From: Pseudomonas sp. R28(2017)
Lineage (GTDB): Bacteria > Pseudomonadota > Gammaproteobacteria > Pseudomonadales > Pseudomonadaceae
Length of the DNA stretch: 64,000 nucleotides
NCBI RefSeq assembly: GCF_002112505.1
Contig: NZ_NEHW01000014.1
Location: forward strand, 1-64,000
Reading direction: 5' to 3'
A program made the translations under genes and the position numbers. Every line of letters begins with the position of its first letter. Within the stretch, counting starts at the first letter, position 1. A model generated the notes under the pieces. The model did no database searches, was not told the DNA's origin, and worked only from the letters and a program-made list of their open reading frames with translations. Below, one piece after another: positions 1 to 7,536 of this stretch.

Positions 1-171
1 CAGGCCGCCGATGGTGGTGGCCTCGCCGATGCCTTCGACGCCGTCGCTGCAGCGCAGGCGCAGCACCACCAGGGTTTGCTGCTGCATCGTGTGCATCGCC
101 AGCTTGTGCGGGCGGATGGTCGGCAGGTCGACGATGATTGCGTCCAGCCGTTCGATGGTCGGGCTTGTCAT
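1..171 (-). CDS. catB: Muconate cycloisomerase, N-terminal part (cut by window edge)
   Basis: Only the first 57 codons are in the window. They read as the start of the enolase-superfamily enzyme that converts cis,cis-muconate to muconolactone in the catechol ortho-cleavage branch of the beta-ketoadipate pathway. The stretch IVDLPTIRPHKLAMHTMQQQ followed by GEATTIGGL is what I recall of Pseudomonas CatB. The gene starts 31 bp after the benK stop on the same strand, so it is probably read through from the ben operon. An ATG with GGAG 9 nt upstream supports the start. Catalytic residues lie outside the window. Confidence 0.9.
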   Translation of the reverse strand, partial: MTSPTIERLDAIIVDLPTIRPHKLAMHTMQQQTLVVLRLRCSDGVEGIGEATTIGGL

Positions 172-202
172 GCAAAAAGCTCCAGTTCAGTCAGTAGAAG
201 AG

Positions 203-1525
203 TCAGGCCGTCGCCACTTGCGCCTGGCGCCGGCCACTGGCCAGGTGCACGGCCATGGCAAGCGCGGCGATCGCGCCGGGGATGGCGAAGGCGATGAAAT
301 TGAGTTGCAGCGGCAGGTTGATGCCCATCAGCGCACCGCCGAGCAGCGGGCCGACGATGGCGCCGTTGCGGCCTATCCCTGAGGCCCAGCCCAGGCCGGT
401 GGAACGCACCGACAGGCCGTAGAGCTGGGCAGCACCGGCATACAGCAGGATCTGCGTGCCGATGGTGGTGGCGCCGGCGATGAAGATCAGCAGGTAGAGA
501 ACGGGCATCGGGCTGTTGACGCCGAGCAGGCTGATCGACAGCGCCGCCGCGATGAAGAAGGCCACCTTGACCTTGACCAGGTTGTAACGGTCGCCCAGCC
601 AGCCACCGAGAATCGCCCCGGCCATGCCGCCGAAGTTCAGCGCCAGCAGGAACGACAAGCTCGAGCCCAGGCTGTAGCCCGCGTTGGCCATCAGCTTTGG
701 CAGCCACGAACTCAGTGCGTAGACCATCAGCAGGCAGCAGAAGAACGCCAGCCACAGGGCCAGGGTGCGGATGGCCAGACCATTGCGGAACAATTCCAGT
801 ACCGAGGTGCCGCCACCTTTGCGGTCGGTCGCCAGCAGCAGGTCGTCCGCCTGTACGTCGCAGCCCGGGTCCAGGCGCTTGAGCAGCGAGCGGGCCTCTT
901 CGGTACGCCCCTGGCGCACCAGGAAGCCGATGGACTCAGGCAGGTAATACAGGATGACCGGCAACAGCAGCAGCGGTACCGCTGCGGCAAAGAACATCGA
1001 TTCCCAGCCAAAGCGCGGCAGCATGAAGATGCCGACACCCGCCGAGAGCATGCCGCCCAGGGAATAGCCGCTGAACATGATCGCCACCAGCGTGCTGCGC
1101 AGGCGTTTGGGTGCGTATTCGTTCATCAGCGCCACGGCATTGGGCATCAGGCCGCCACAGCCGAGGCCGGCGATGAAGCGGTAGATGCCGAACTCACTGG
1201 GGCTGCTGGCAAAGCCGTTGAGGATGGTCGCCCCGGAGAACAAGGCGAAACAGATGGCGATCCCTTTCTTGCGCCCGATGCGGTCGGCCAGGCTGCCGAA
1301 CGCCAGGGCGCCGAACATCATGCCGAACAGCGCGTAGCTGCCCAGTGCGCCGGCCTGCAACGGGGTCAGGCCCCACGCTTTCATGATCACCGGCAGCACC
1401 ACGCCGTAGATGAACAGGTCGTAGCCGTCGAAGATCAGCAGCAGGCCACACAGGGCCATGACCAACCAGTGGAAAGGCGTGAAGCGGGCATTGTCGATGA
1501 TCGGGTGTACGTCAAGGGTTCGCAT
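203..1525 (-). CDS. benK: Benzoate MFS transporter BenK
   Basis: Aromatic acid:H+ symporter family permease of 440 residues, the usual length, expected to import benzoate across the inner membrane. The sequence shows about 12 hydrophobic segments. The first loop between TM2 and TM3 carries the MFS motif GSLADRIGRKKG, and TM1 carries the DGYDLFIYG signature (Asp and Tyr) typical of the AAHS family. It follows benD by 53 bp and precedes catB by 31 bp. An A-rich CA motif lies just upstream of its ribosome-binding site, suggesting its own Hfq/Crc control. Substrate assignment rests on homology plus operon position. Confidence 0.92.
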   Translation of the reverse strand: MRTLDVHPIIDNARFTPFHWLVMALCGLLLIFDGYDLFIYGVVLPVIMKAWGLTPLQAGALGSYALFGMMFGALAFGSLADRIGRKKGIAICFALFSGATILNGFASSPSEFGIYRFIAGLGCGGLMPNAVALMNEYAPKRLRSTLVAIMFSGYSLGGMLSAGVGIFMLPRFGWESMFFAAAVPLLLLPVILYYLPESIGFLVRQGRTEEARSLLKRLDPGCDVQADDLLLATDRKGGGTSVLELFRNGLAIRTLALWLAFFCCLLMVYALSSWLPKLMANAGYSLGSSLSFLLALNFGGMAGAILGGWLGDRYNLVKVKVAFFIAAALSISLLGVNSPMPVLYLLIFIAGATTIGTQILLYAGAAQLYGLSVRSTGLGWASGIGRNGAIVGPLLGGALMGINLPLQLNFIAFAIPGAIAALAMAVHLASGRRQAQVATA

Positions 1526-1538
1526 GGCATCTGTCTCT

Positions 1539-1552
1539 CTTGTTGTTGTTTT
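1539..1552 (-). promoter_or_regulatory. CA motif (possible Hfq/Crc site) upstream of benK
   Basis: The minus strand reads AAACAACAACAAG, matching the AAnAAnAA pattern of Pseudomonas Hfq/Crc translational repression sites, 14-27 nt before the benK ATG. Binding is inferred. Confidence 0.5.
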
Positions 1553-1578
1553 GGAGGAACGCTTTGCATGGGTAGGGT

Positions 1579-2340
1579 TCAGCCGAGATCACCGCCCCCC
1601 ACCGGCAGGGTCACGCCGGTGATGTAGGAGGCCTCGTCGGAAGCCAGGAAGAGGATGGCGCCGACCTGCTCGTCGATGCTGCCGTAGCGGTGCATCAGGC
1701 TGCTGTCGAGGGTCTGGTCGACGATCTGCTGGTACCAGGCCTTGTCCTGCTCGCTCTGCTCGCTGTTGTTGCGCGGCACCCGCCGCGGTGGCGCCTCGGT
1801 GCCACCGGGGGCGGTGGCATTGACGCGGATGCCGCGGCCAGCGGTTTCGAAGGCCAGGCACGCGGTGAGCGCGTTGACCCCGCCCTTGGCCGCGCCGTAG
1901 GGCACGCGGTTGACGCCACGGGTGGCGATCGACGAGACGTTGACGATGGCCCCGCTGCCACGTTCGAGCATGTAAGGCAGCGCCGCGTGGCAGCACCACA
2001 GGGTCGGGAACAGCGAGCGGCGCACTTCGGCCTCGATCTGGTCCACCTCATAGTGCTCGAAGGGTTTGGCCCAGATGGTGCCGCCGACGTTGTTGACCAG
2101 GATGTCGAGGCGGCCGAAGGTGTCCACCGCCGTGGCCATGACCCGGGCGCAATCGGCATGCAGCTCGAGGTCGGCGGTGAGGGTCAGCATGCCCTCCCCG
2201 GCCAGTTCGTGGACCAGCTCGGAACGGTCCACCGCCACCACCTGCGCACCTTCGGCCTTGAGCCGCCAACACACGCCGCGGCCAATGCCCTGGGCGGCGC
2301 CGGTGACCAATGCGATCTTGCCTTGGAATCTTGAGTTCAT
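1579..2340 (-). CDS. benD: 1,6-dihydroxycyclohexa-2,4-diene-1-carboxylate dehydrogenase BenD
   Basis: Short-chain dehydrogenase (253 residues) that oxidises and decarboxylates benzoate cis-diol to catechol with NAD+. It has the N-terminal Rossmann motif TGAAQGIG, an NNVGG segment, the catalytic S...YGAAKGG (Tyr and Lys), and the C-terminal VGGGDLG. Of two nearby ATGs I chose the second (2340): GGAGAG sits about 6 nt upstream of it but touches the first. It lies about 200 bp after benC, an unusually wide gap that holds a REP element. Confidence 0.92.
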   Translation of the reverse strand: MNSRFQGKIALVTGAAQGIGRGVCWRLKAEGAQVVAVDRSELVHELAGEGMLTLTADLELHADCARVMATAVDTFGRLDILVNNVGGTIWAKPFEHYEVDQIEAEVRRSLFPTLWCCHAALPYMLERGSGAIVNVSSIATRGVNRVPYGAAKGGVNALTACLAFETAGRGIRVNATAPGGTEAPPRRVPRNNSEQSEQDKAWYQQIVDQTLDSSLMHRYGSIDEQVGAILFLASDEASYITGVTLPVGGGDLG

Positions 2341-2439
2341 GTGCATCTCTCCAGTTCACCACGCCATCTGAGGGAGGGGCTTGTCGGGTCGCCGAACCGC
2401 CGCGAATGCGTCCGACCAGGCACAGTTGTTGAACCTGCT

Positions 2440-2470
2440 GGCCTCTTCGCGGGCATGCCCGCTCCCACAG
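2440..2470. repeat. Single REP element between benC and benD
   Basis: A 31-bp Pseudomonas REP unit: CTTCGCGGGCATGCCCGCTC with the CCCACAG tail. The inverted core GCGGGC/GCCCGC can form a hairpin in the ben mRNA and may lower expression of distal genes or protect the upstream message. Confidence 0.85.
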
Positions 2471-2540
2471 GGACGGTGTTTCACTTCGGAATAAAAGGAG
2501 GCCGCCGTCACCCGCACGATGCCGGCAGCCCCGAGGAAAC

Positions 2541-3554
2541 TCAGGCCGCAGCCGCCGCGAACTTCTCGTAGTAGAAATTCGCCGGGGTGATGCCCTGCTC
2601 GCGGATGTACTGGCTCACGGCCTCGACCATCGGCGGCGGCCCGCACAGGTACACATCGACATCGCCGTCGTTGAGGTGCTGCGGCGCAATGTGCTGGGTC
2701 ACGTAGCCCTTCTGCGGGTACTGGCTGTCGGGGTTGGCCACGCAGGCGCTGAAGGTGAAGTTGGCGATGCGCGCGGCCAGTGCCTGCAGGCGGTCCAGCT
2801 CGACCAGGTCGAAATCGTTGGTGACCCCGTAGATCAGGTGCAGTGGGTGCTCGCTGCCCTGTTCGGCGATCTTCTCCAGCATCGCCGTGAACGGCGCCAG
2901 GCCCGTACCTCCGGCCAGCAGCAACAGCGGGCGCTGGATCGGCCGCAGGTAGAAGCTGCCCAGCGGGCCGGCCAGGCTCAGGCTGTCGCCGGCCTTGGCC
3001 AGGCTGGTAAGGAAGCTGCTCATCAGCCCGCCCGGTACATTGCGGATCAGGAAGCTGACCTCGCCGTCCTTCTGCAGCGAGCTGAAGGAATAGGCACGGC
3101 TCTGGTCGCTGCCCGGCACCTTGAGGTTGACGTATTGCCCCGGCAGGAACGCCAGGCGATTCAGTGCCTCGCCCTTGATCGACAAGGCGATGGTGCTGGC
3201 CGACAGCTGGCGCACATCGCTGATGGCCGCTTCGAAACTGGCCTGTTCGGTCTTGCACAGTTGCGACGATGCCGGAATGCGCACCACGCAATCGCTTTCG
3301 GCGCGCATCTGGCAGGTCAGCACGTAGCCTTCGGCGATCTCGTCTTCGCTCAGGGCGTCTTCGATGAAGTTGTCGCCCAGGTCGTAACGCCCGGACTCGG
3401 CCTTGCACTTGCAGGTGCCGCAGGCACCGTCGCGGCAGTCCAGCGGAATGTTGATGCCCTGGCGGTAGGCGGCGTCGGCCACGGTTTCATGGCCGCTGGC
3501 CTCGATGAAGCGGGTGACCCCGTCTTCGAAATTAAGTGCGATCTGGAAGCTCAT
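2541..3554 (-). CDS. benC: Benzoate 1,2-dioxygenase electron transfer component BenC
   Basis: NADH-dependent reductase (337 residues) that feeds electrons to the BenAB oxygenase. The N-terminal third is a plant-type [2Fe-2S] ferredoxin domain with CRDGACGTCKC and a distal cysteine (TCQM). A flavin domain follows with RAYSFSS, then an NAD domain with GGTGLAPF and CGPPPM. The start at 3554 (MSFQIALNF) has an upstream GAGG and matches the family. It lies 70 bp after benB; that gap carries a degenerate REP-like inverted repeat near 3560-3578. Confidence 0.95.
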   Translation of the reverse strand: MSFQIALNFEDGVTRFIEASGHETVADAAYRQGINIPLDCRDGACGTCKCKAESGRYDLGDNFIEDALSEDEIAEGYVLTCQMRAESDCVVRIPASSQLCKTEQASFEAAISDVRQLSASTIALSIKGEALNRLAFLPGQYVNLKVPGSDQSRAYSFSSLQKDGEVSFLIRNVPGGLMSSFLTSLAKAGDSLSLAGPLGSFYLRPIQRPLLLLAGGTGLAPFTAMLEKIAEQGSEHPLHLIYGVTNDFDLVELDRLQALAARIANFTFSACVANPDSQYPQKGYVTQHIAPQHLNDGDVDVYLCGPPPMVEAVSQYIREQGITPANFYYEKFAAAAA

Positions 3555-3624
3555 GTTGCACCTCGCGGGCGAGCCTGCCCGCAGCGCGCCAGTTGGCACA
3601 CCGAGCGGCTCGCGTTACCTCGTA

Positions 3625-4110
3625 TCAGATGTGGTAGATGTCGATGACCTGACGCACGTAGTCGTTCTTCAGCACCACCTTCTTGGCCTTGATCAGCGGC
3701 TGCTCACCGCGCAGGTCGAGGGTGTAGATGCTGGTGCCGAAGTAGCTGTCGGTGGTCTTGTAGCGGAAGCTCAGGGTTTGCCAGTTGAAGCGCACCTGGC
3801 AGCTGCCTTCGCCCTGTTCGACGATCTCGATGTTGCTGATGTTGTGCGAGGTGCGGGTGTCCGGCACGGTCGCACTGGAGCGCTCGGTCTTGATGCGGAA
3901 CACGCGGTCTTCGAGGCCGCCACGGTTGCCGTACCAGATCAGCGAGATTTCGCTCTGGGGGTCTTCGGTCAGGGTGTCGTCATCGTCCCAGGACGGCATC
4001 CAGAAGGTCGCATCGCTGGCATACAGCTCCAGCCACTGGTCCCACTGGGCATCGTCCAGGTAGCGCGCCTCGCGGTAGAGGAAGTCGCGCACGGTGTCAT
4101 GCAGGCTCAT
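3625..4110 (-). CDS. benB: Benzoate 1,2-dioxygenase beta (small) subunit BenB
   Basis: Ring-hydroxylating dioxygenase beta subunit of 161 residues, the normal size, with an SnoaL/NTF2-like fold. It packs with BenA into the alpha3-beta3 oxygenase that makes benzoate cis-1,2-dihydrodiol. Recognisable segments are MSLHDTVRDFLYREARYLDD at the start and KTERSSATVPDTRTSHNISN in the middle. Its ATG overlaps the benA stop by 4 bp, implying translational coupling of the two subunits. Confidence 0.95.
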   Translation of the reverse strand: MSLHDTVRDFLYREARYLDDAQWDQWLELYASDATFWMPSWDDDDTLTEDPQSEISLIWYGNRGGLEDRVFRIKTERSSATVPDTRTSHNISNIEIVEQGEGSCQVRFNWQTLSFRYKTTDSYFGTSIYTLDLRGEQPLIKAKKVVLKNDYVRQVIDIYHI

Positions 4111-5465
4111 TGCACGGCCTCCACGGGGATCAGTTGCTGTTCCTGTTCGAGGGCTTTGATCATGGTGTCCTGCCAGTACTTGTGCTGCAGCACGAACAGG
4201 CCTTCGTCCTCGGTGCGTACGCCCGACAGCAGCGGCTTGAGTTCGATTTCCTTGGCGGCCTCATCGGCCCCTTCGACCCAGTGCTGCGCGCCACGGGACA
4301 TGTCGTTCCAGCCGGTGCCGCCGCCGTAGCCGGTCTGGCACGAGCGGAACTCTTCCAGGTCATCCGGGGTGGCCATGCCGCTGACGTTGAAGAAGTCTTC
4401 GTACTGGCGGATGCGCTTGGCCCGGGCATCGGCGCTCTCGCCTTTCGGCGCGATGCAGTAGATGGTGATTTCGGTCTTGTTCACCGAAATTGGCCGGGCG
4501 ATGCGGATCTGCGAGCTGAACTGGTCCATCAGGTAGACGTTGGGGTACAGGCACAGGTTGCGCGAGTTCTCGATCATCCAGTCGGCGCGGGCCTGGCCGA
4601 AATCGGCGGCCAGCTGGTCGCGGCGCTCGAAGGCCGGGCGGTCTTCGGGGTTGGCCCAGCGGGTCCACAGCAGCAGGTGGCCGTGGTCGAAGGAATAGAA
4701 GCCACCGCCCTGCTTGGCCCAGGCGCCGGCGCTCATGGTCTTGATCTCGTCACCCGCTTCGCGCTGCTTGCGCTGGTTCTGGGTGGCGGCGTAGTTCCAG
4801 TGCACGGAGCTGACGTGGTAGCCGTCGGCGCCGTTCTCGGCGGTGAGCTTCCAGTTGCCCTCGTAGATGTACGAGCTGGCACCGCGCAGCACCTCCAGGC
4901 CTTCAGGGGACTGGTCGACGATCATGTCGATGATCTTCGCCGACTCGCCAAGGTGCTCGACCAGCGGCTTGACGTCGGCATTCAGGCTGCCGAACAGGAA
5001 GCCACGGTACGACTCGAAACGGGCGACCTTGGTCAGGTCGTGGGAGCCGTCACAGTTGAAGCTGTCGGGGTAGCCGGCATTGCTCGGGTCTTTGACCTTG
5101 AGCAGCTTGCCGCTGTTGTTGAAGGTCCAGCCGTGGAACGGGCAGGTGTAGCTTGCGCGGTTGCCGCGCTTGTGCCGGCACAGCATGGCGCCGCGGTGGC
5201 TGCAGGCATTGAGGAAGGCATTGAGCTCCCCGTCCTTGTTGCGCGCGATGAAGATCGGCTGGCGCCCCATGGTCAGGGTGAGGAAGTCGTTCTTTTCGGG
5301 GATCTGGCTTTCATGGGCCAGGTAGATCCAGTTGCCCTCGAAGATGTGCTTCATCTCCAGGTCGAACAGGCGCGGGTCGGTGAACATCTCGCGTTTGCAG
5401 CGATAGACGCCGGTTTCACGGTCGTCCTCAAGCATGGCATTGAGGTAGTCGAATCCCAGGGACAT
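4107..5465 (-). CDS. benA: Benzoate 1,2-dioxygenase alpha (large) subunit BenA
   Basis: Catalytic Rieske non-haem iron oxygenase subunit (452 residues). The Rieske cluster motif CSHRGA...CPFHGW lies near residues 95-120, and the mononuclear iron site includes ENGADGYHVSSVH. First gene of benABCDK. I prefer the ATG at 5465 (MSLGFDYLNAML), which has GGAGA 7 nt upstream and matches known BenA starts, over one 15 bp further up. A BenR-type promoter and a CA motif lie immediately upstream. Confidence 0.96.
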   Translation of the reverse strand: MSLGFDYLNAMLEDDRETGVYRCKREMFTDPRLFDLEMKHIFEGNWIYLAHESQIPEKNDFLTLTMGRQPIFIARNKDGELNAFLNACSHRGAMLCRHKRGNRASYTCPFHGWTFNNSGKLLKVKDPSNAGYPDSFNCDGSHDLTKVARFESYRGFLFGSLNADVKPLVEHLGESAKIIDMIVDQSPEGLEVLRGASSYIYEGNWKLTAENGADGYHVSSVHWNYAATQNQRKQREAGDEIKTMSAGAWAKQGGGFYSFDHGHLLLWTRWANPEDRPAFERRDQLAADFGQARADWMIENSRNLCLYPNVYLMDQFSSQIRIARPISVNKTEITIYCIAPKGESADARAKRIRQYEDFFNVSGMATPDDLEEFRSCQTGYGGGTGWNDMSRGAQHWVEGADEAAKEIELKPLLSGVRTEDEGLFVLQHKYWQDTMIKALEQEQQLIPVEAVQ

Positions 5466-5478
5466 GGCCAGGGTCTCC

Positions 5479-5490
5479 ATTGTTATTGTT
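5479..5490 (-). promoter_or_regulatory. CA motif (possible Hfq/Crc site) upstream of benA
   Basis: The minus strand reads AACAATAACAAT, a perfect run of the AAnAAnAA pattern overlapping the benA ribosome-binding region, 14-25 nt before the ATG. Benzoate genes are known targets of catabolite repression control in Pseudomonas; binding here is inferred. Confidence 0.6.
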
Positions 5491-5501
5491 CAGACCGGGT
5501 C

Positions 5502-5564
5502 AGGTTAGGGGCTGCCCTGGGGCGGCAATATCCATCGTGTGCAGAGTGCTATCCGTTTTGTGCA
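5502..5564 (-). promoter_or_regulatory. Pben promoter with two BenR/XylS-type boxes
   Basis: On the minus strand two direct repeats match TGCA-N6-GGNTA exactly: TGCACAAAACGGATA (5550-5564) and TGCACACGATGGATA (5529-5543). They are separated by 6 bp (21-bp period). A -10-like TAACCT lies at 5502-5507, placing the proximal box about 2 bp into the -35 position. This is the architecture of the XylS-dependent Pm and BenR-dependent Pb promoters. The regulator gene itself is not in the window. Confidence 0.85.
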
Positions 5565-5590
5565 AATATCGGCTCGATAGCATTTATCCA

Positions 5591-5620
5591 TTGAACAGTG
5601 CGCAGTGCCTGAAGTAAGCT
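5591..5620 (+). promoter_or_regulatory. Probable promoter of the DAHP synthase leader
   Basis: TTGAAC (5591-5596) and TAAGCT (5615-5620) with an 18-bp spacer, about 25 bp before the first leader peptide start. It is divergent from Pben. The match to the sigma70 consensus is moderate. Confidence 0.45.
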
Positions 5621-5644
5621 CGGGCTCATTCACTGGAGAGCAAC

Positions 5645-5764
5645 ATGCCGAACCACACCTGCAACCCCGCCAACCACACCGGTCGCACCCTGCGCCCTGT
5701 GCTGGCCGTTGCCGGCTGCCAGGCTGCTGCCAGCTATTACTTTGGGTATTGGTTTAGCCACTAG
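5645..5764 (+). CDS. Aromatic-rich attenuator leader peptide 1
   Basis: A 39-codon reading frame with GGAGAG 6 nt before its ATG. The last ten residues, SYYFGYWFSH, hold six aromatic residues (three Tyr, two Phe, one Trp) just before the stop. A 7-bp hairpin begins at the stop codon and a strong terminator follows about 55 bp further on, ahead of a DAHP synthase gene. This is the layout of a ribosome-mediated attenuator that senses charged aromatic tRNAs. No regulatory function has been shown here; the inference rests on composition and position. Confidence 0.75.
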   Translation: MPNHTCNPANHTGRTLRPVLAVAGCQAAASYYFGYWFSH

Positions 5765-5786
5765 GCGCCGATACCCACACGGCGCC
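5764..5786 (+). promoter_or_regulatory. Hairpin at the leader stop codon (candidate pause or anti-terminator stem)
   Basis: GGCGCCG and CGGCGCC form a perfect 7-bp stem with a 9-nt loop starting at the last base of the leader 1 TAG. A ribosome at the aromatic codons or the stop would cover it. The downstream GGGGCCGCCG (5796-5805) could pair imperfectly either with its 3' arm or with the terminator's 5' side. Confidence 0.5.
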
Positions 5787-5820
5787 CACCTTCGAGGGGC
5801 CGCCGAACATGAGAATACTC

Positions 5821-5859
5821 AAACCCCCGGTCGGCTCCCCGACCGGGGGTTTTGCTTTT
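5821..5859 (+). terminator. Intrinsic terminator of the DAHP synthase attenuator
   Basis: CCCCCGGTCGG and CCGACCGGGGG form a perfect 11-bp G+C stem, extended by 3 A-T pairs, with a CTCC loop, followed by TTTTGCTTTT. It lies between the first leader peptide and the structural gene and so should stop most transcripts unless relieved. Confidence 0.85.
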
Positions 5860-5901
5860 CAGGCCATTGCACTTTTACCGATTCGAACCGAGGACAGATT
5901 C

Positions 5902-6048
5902 ATGAACTACGCCACTTATTACTACGCAAGCACCTATGCCTGGCGATTTAGCCAATCCCGTTCGGGCCAGCCTGCCGCCTCCGATCGGTCCCTTTCCGGT
6001 GGCAATGCTGCAGACAATCAATCAACGAATAGTCGAACACCTCGATAG
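5902..6048 (+). CDS. Tyrosine-rich leader peptide 2 upstream of DAHP synthase
   Basis: A 48-codon frame beginning MNYATYYYASTYAWRF: five Tyr, one Trp and one Phe in 16 residues, then a hydrophilic Ser/Arg/Asn-rich tail. A GAGGA lies 7 nt before the ATG. It sits after the intrinsic terminator and ends 49 bp before the DAHP synthase ATG. I see no second terminator with a U-run; a weak GCGGG/CCCGC hairpin at 6059-6074 lies between. It may sense aromatic aminoacyl-tRNA or couple translation. Expression is unproven. Confidence 0.55.
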   Translation: MNYATYYYASTYAWRFSQSRSGQPAASDRSLSGGNAADNQSTNSRTPR

Positions 6049-6097
6049 GGCCGACCGCGCGGGCGAGAACCCGCCGTCCGCCCAGGGAACATACGCC

Positions 6098-7159
6098 ATG
6101 CAAGCCTCGAACCTCGCCCTGCCCCTGACCCAACCGCACGCTGCCAACACCACCGTCAGCCAGCGCCTGCCCAGCCCGCACCTGCTCAAGCAGCAGATGC
6201 CGCTGGCCAGCGAACTCGCCCACCAGGTCCATAGCCACCGCCAGGCCATCCGCGCCATCCTCGAAGGCCGCGATGAGCGCCTGCTGGTGATCGTCGGCCC
6301 CTGCTCGATCCACGACCCCCGCTCGGCCCTGGAATACGCCGACCGCCTGGCCGCCCTCAGCCGCGAAGTCGATGACAAGCTGCTGCTGGTGATGCGCGCC
6401 TACGTGGAAAAACCCCGTACCACGGTGGGCTGGAAAGGCCTGGCCTACGACCCGCACCTGGACGGCAGCGACGACATGCATGCCGGCATCGCCCTGTCCC
6501 GTGGCTTGATGCTGAGCATGATCGAACGCGGCCTGCCGATCGCCACCGAGTTGCTGCAACCGATGGCCGCCGGCTACTTCGACGACCTGCTGGGCTGGGC
6601 GGCGATTGGCGCACGCACCACCGAATCGCAGATTCACCGGGAAATGGTCAGCGGCCTGGAACTGCCGGTCGGCTTCAAGAATGGCACCGACGGCGGCGTC
6701 GGCATCGCCTGTGACGCCATGCGCAGCGCTGCGGCGCCACACCGCCACTTCGGCATGGATGCGCAGGGCTACCCGGCAATCATCGAAACCCTGGGCAACC
6801 CGGACACCCACCTGGTGCTGCGCGGCGGCCACAAGGGCCCGAACTACGATGCCAACAGCATCGCCCAGGCTCGCCAGGGCTTGGCCAAGGCCGGGCTGGC
6901 AGCACGCATCATGGTCGACTGCAGCCACGCCAACAGCGGCAAGGACCCAACTCGCCAGCCGGCCGTGTTCGAGGACGTACTCGCCCAGCGCCTTGCCGGT
7001 GACCGTTCGATTGTCGGCGTAATGCTCGAAGGCCACCTGTTCGACGGCTGCCAGGCCCTGGGCAAGGGCGCGCTGAAATACGGCGTGTCGATCACCGATG
7101 GCTGCCTGGGCTGGAGCGCGACCGAAGCCCTGCTGCGCGAGGCCGCGGCACGTCTGTGA
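6098..7159 (+). CDS. 3-deoxy-7-phosphoheptulonate (DAHP) synthase, class I
   Basis: Condenses phosphoenolpyruvate and erythrose 4-phosphate to DAHP, the first step of the shikimate pathway. It has 353 residues, as in the AroF/G/H family. Visible motifs include GPCSIHD, MRAYVEKPRTTVGWKGL, GARTTESQ and FKNGTDG, which hold the PEP- and metal-binding residues, and DCSHANSGK near the C-terminus. The open frame extends further upstream, but I chose the ATG at 6098 because it matches the family start and clears the leader region. Feedback specificity (Tyr, Phe or Trp) cannot be read reliably; the leader peptides suggest control by aromatic amino acids. Confidence 0.93.
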   Translation: MQASNLALPLTQPHAANTTVSQRLPSPHLLKQQMPLASELAHQVHSHRQAIRAILEGRDERLLVIVGPCSIHDPRSALEYADRLAALSREVDDKLLLVMRAYVEKPRTTVGWKGLAYDPHLDGSDDMHAGIALSRGLMLSMIERGLPIATELLQPMAAGYFDDLLGWAAIGARTTESQIHREMVSGLELPVGFKNGTDGGVGIACDAMRSAAAPHRHFGMDAQGYPAIIETLGNPDTHLVLRGGHKGPNYDANSIAQARQGLAKAGLAARIMVDCSHANSGKDPTRQPAVFEDVLAQRLAGDRSIVGVMLEGHLFDGCQALGKGALKYGVSITDGCLGWSATEALLREAAARL

Positions 7160-7241
7160 AGTGCCTGCAGCAAGCCTGGCGAGACATGACCCGATCAAGT
7201 GCGCTAGGCTTGCCGTTTTCACCCCCCAAGGAGTAGTACCC

Positions 7242-7523
7242 ATGGCACGCGCCACTGCCCGTCACATCCTCGTTGCCAGCGAAGACAAGTGCAACGAACT
7301 CAAAGCCCAGATCGAAGCCGGTGCCGACTTCGCTGAAATCGCCAAGGCCAACTCCACCTGCCCGTCCAGCCGCCAGGGCGGTGACCTGGGCTCGTTCGGC
7401 CCAGGCCAGATGGTCAAGGAATTCGACACCGTGGTGTTCAGCGCCCCGGTCAACACCGTACAGGGCCCGGTGAAGACCCAGTTCGGCTACCACCTGCTGG
7501 AAGTGACCAGCCGCCAGGACTAA
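7242..7523 (+). CDS. ppiC: Parvulin-type peptidyl-prolyl cis-trans isomerase (PpiC-like)
   Basis: Single-domain cytoplasmic parvulin of 93 residues without a signal peptide. It has the family signatures ARHILV at the start, STCPSSRQGGDLG in the middle and VKTQFGYHLLEV at the end. Start chosen at 7242 after AAGGAG. A paralogue about 11 kb downstream (18089-18364) shares the same motifs. It may be transcribed with the DAHP synthase gene 82 bp upstream, though a separate promoter is possible. Confidence 0.92.
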   Translation: MARATARHILVASEDKCNELKAQIEAGADFAEIAKANSTCPSSRQGGDLGSFGPGQMVKEFDTVVFSAPVNTVQGPVKTQFGYHLLEVTSRQD

Positions 7524-7536
7524 GTCATCGCATCCG

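Noticed and set aside
3556..3580. Full REP element between benC and benB
   Set aside because: Only a short GCGGGC/GCCCGC inverted repeat remains and the CCCACAG tail is missing; could be chance in G+C-rich DNA.
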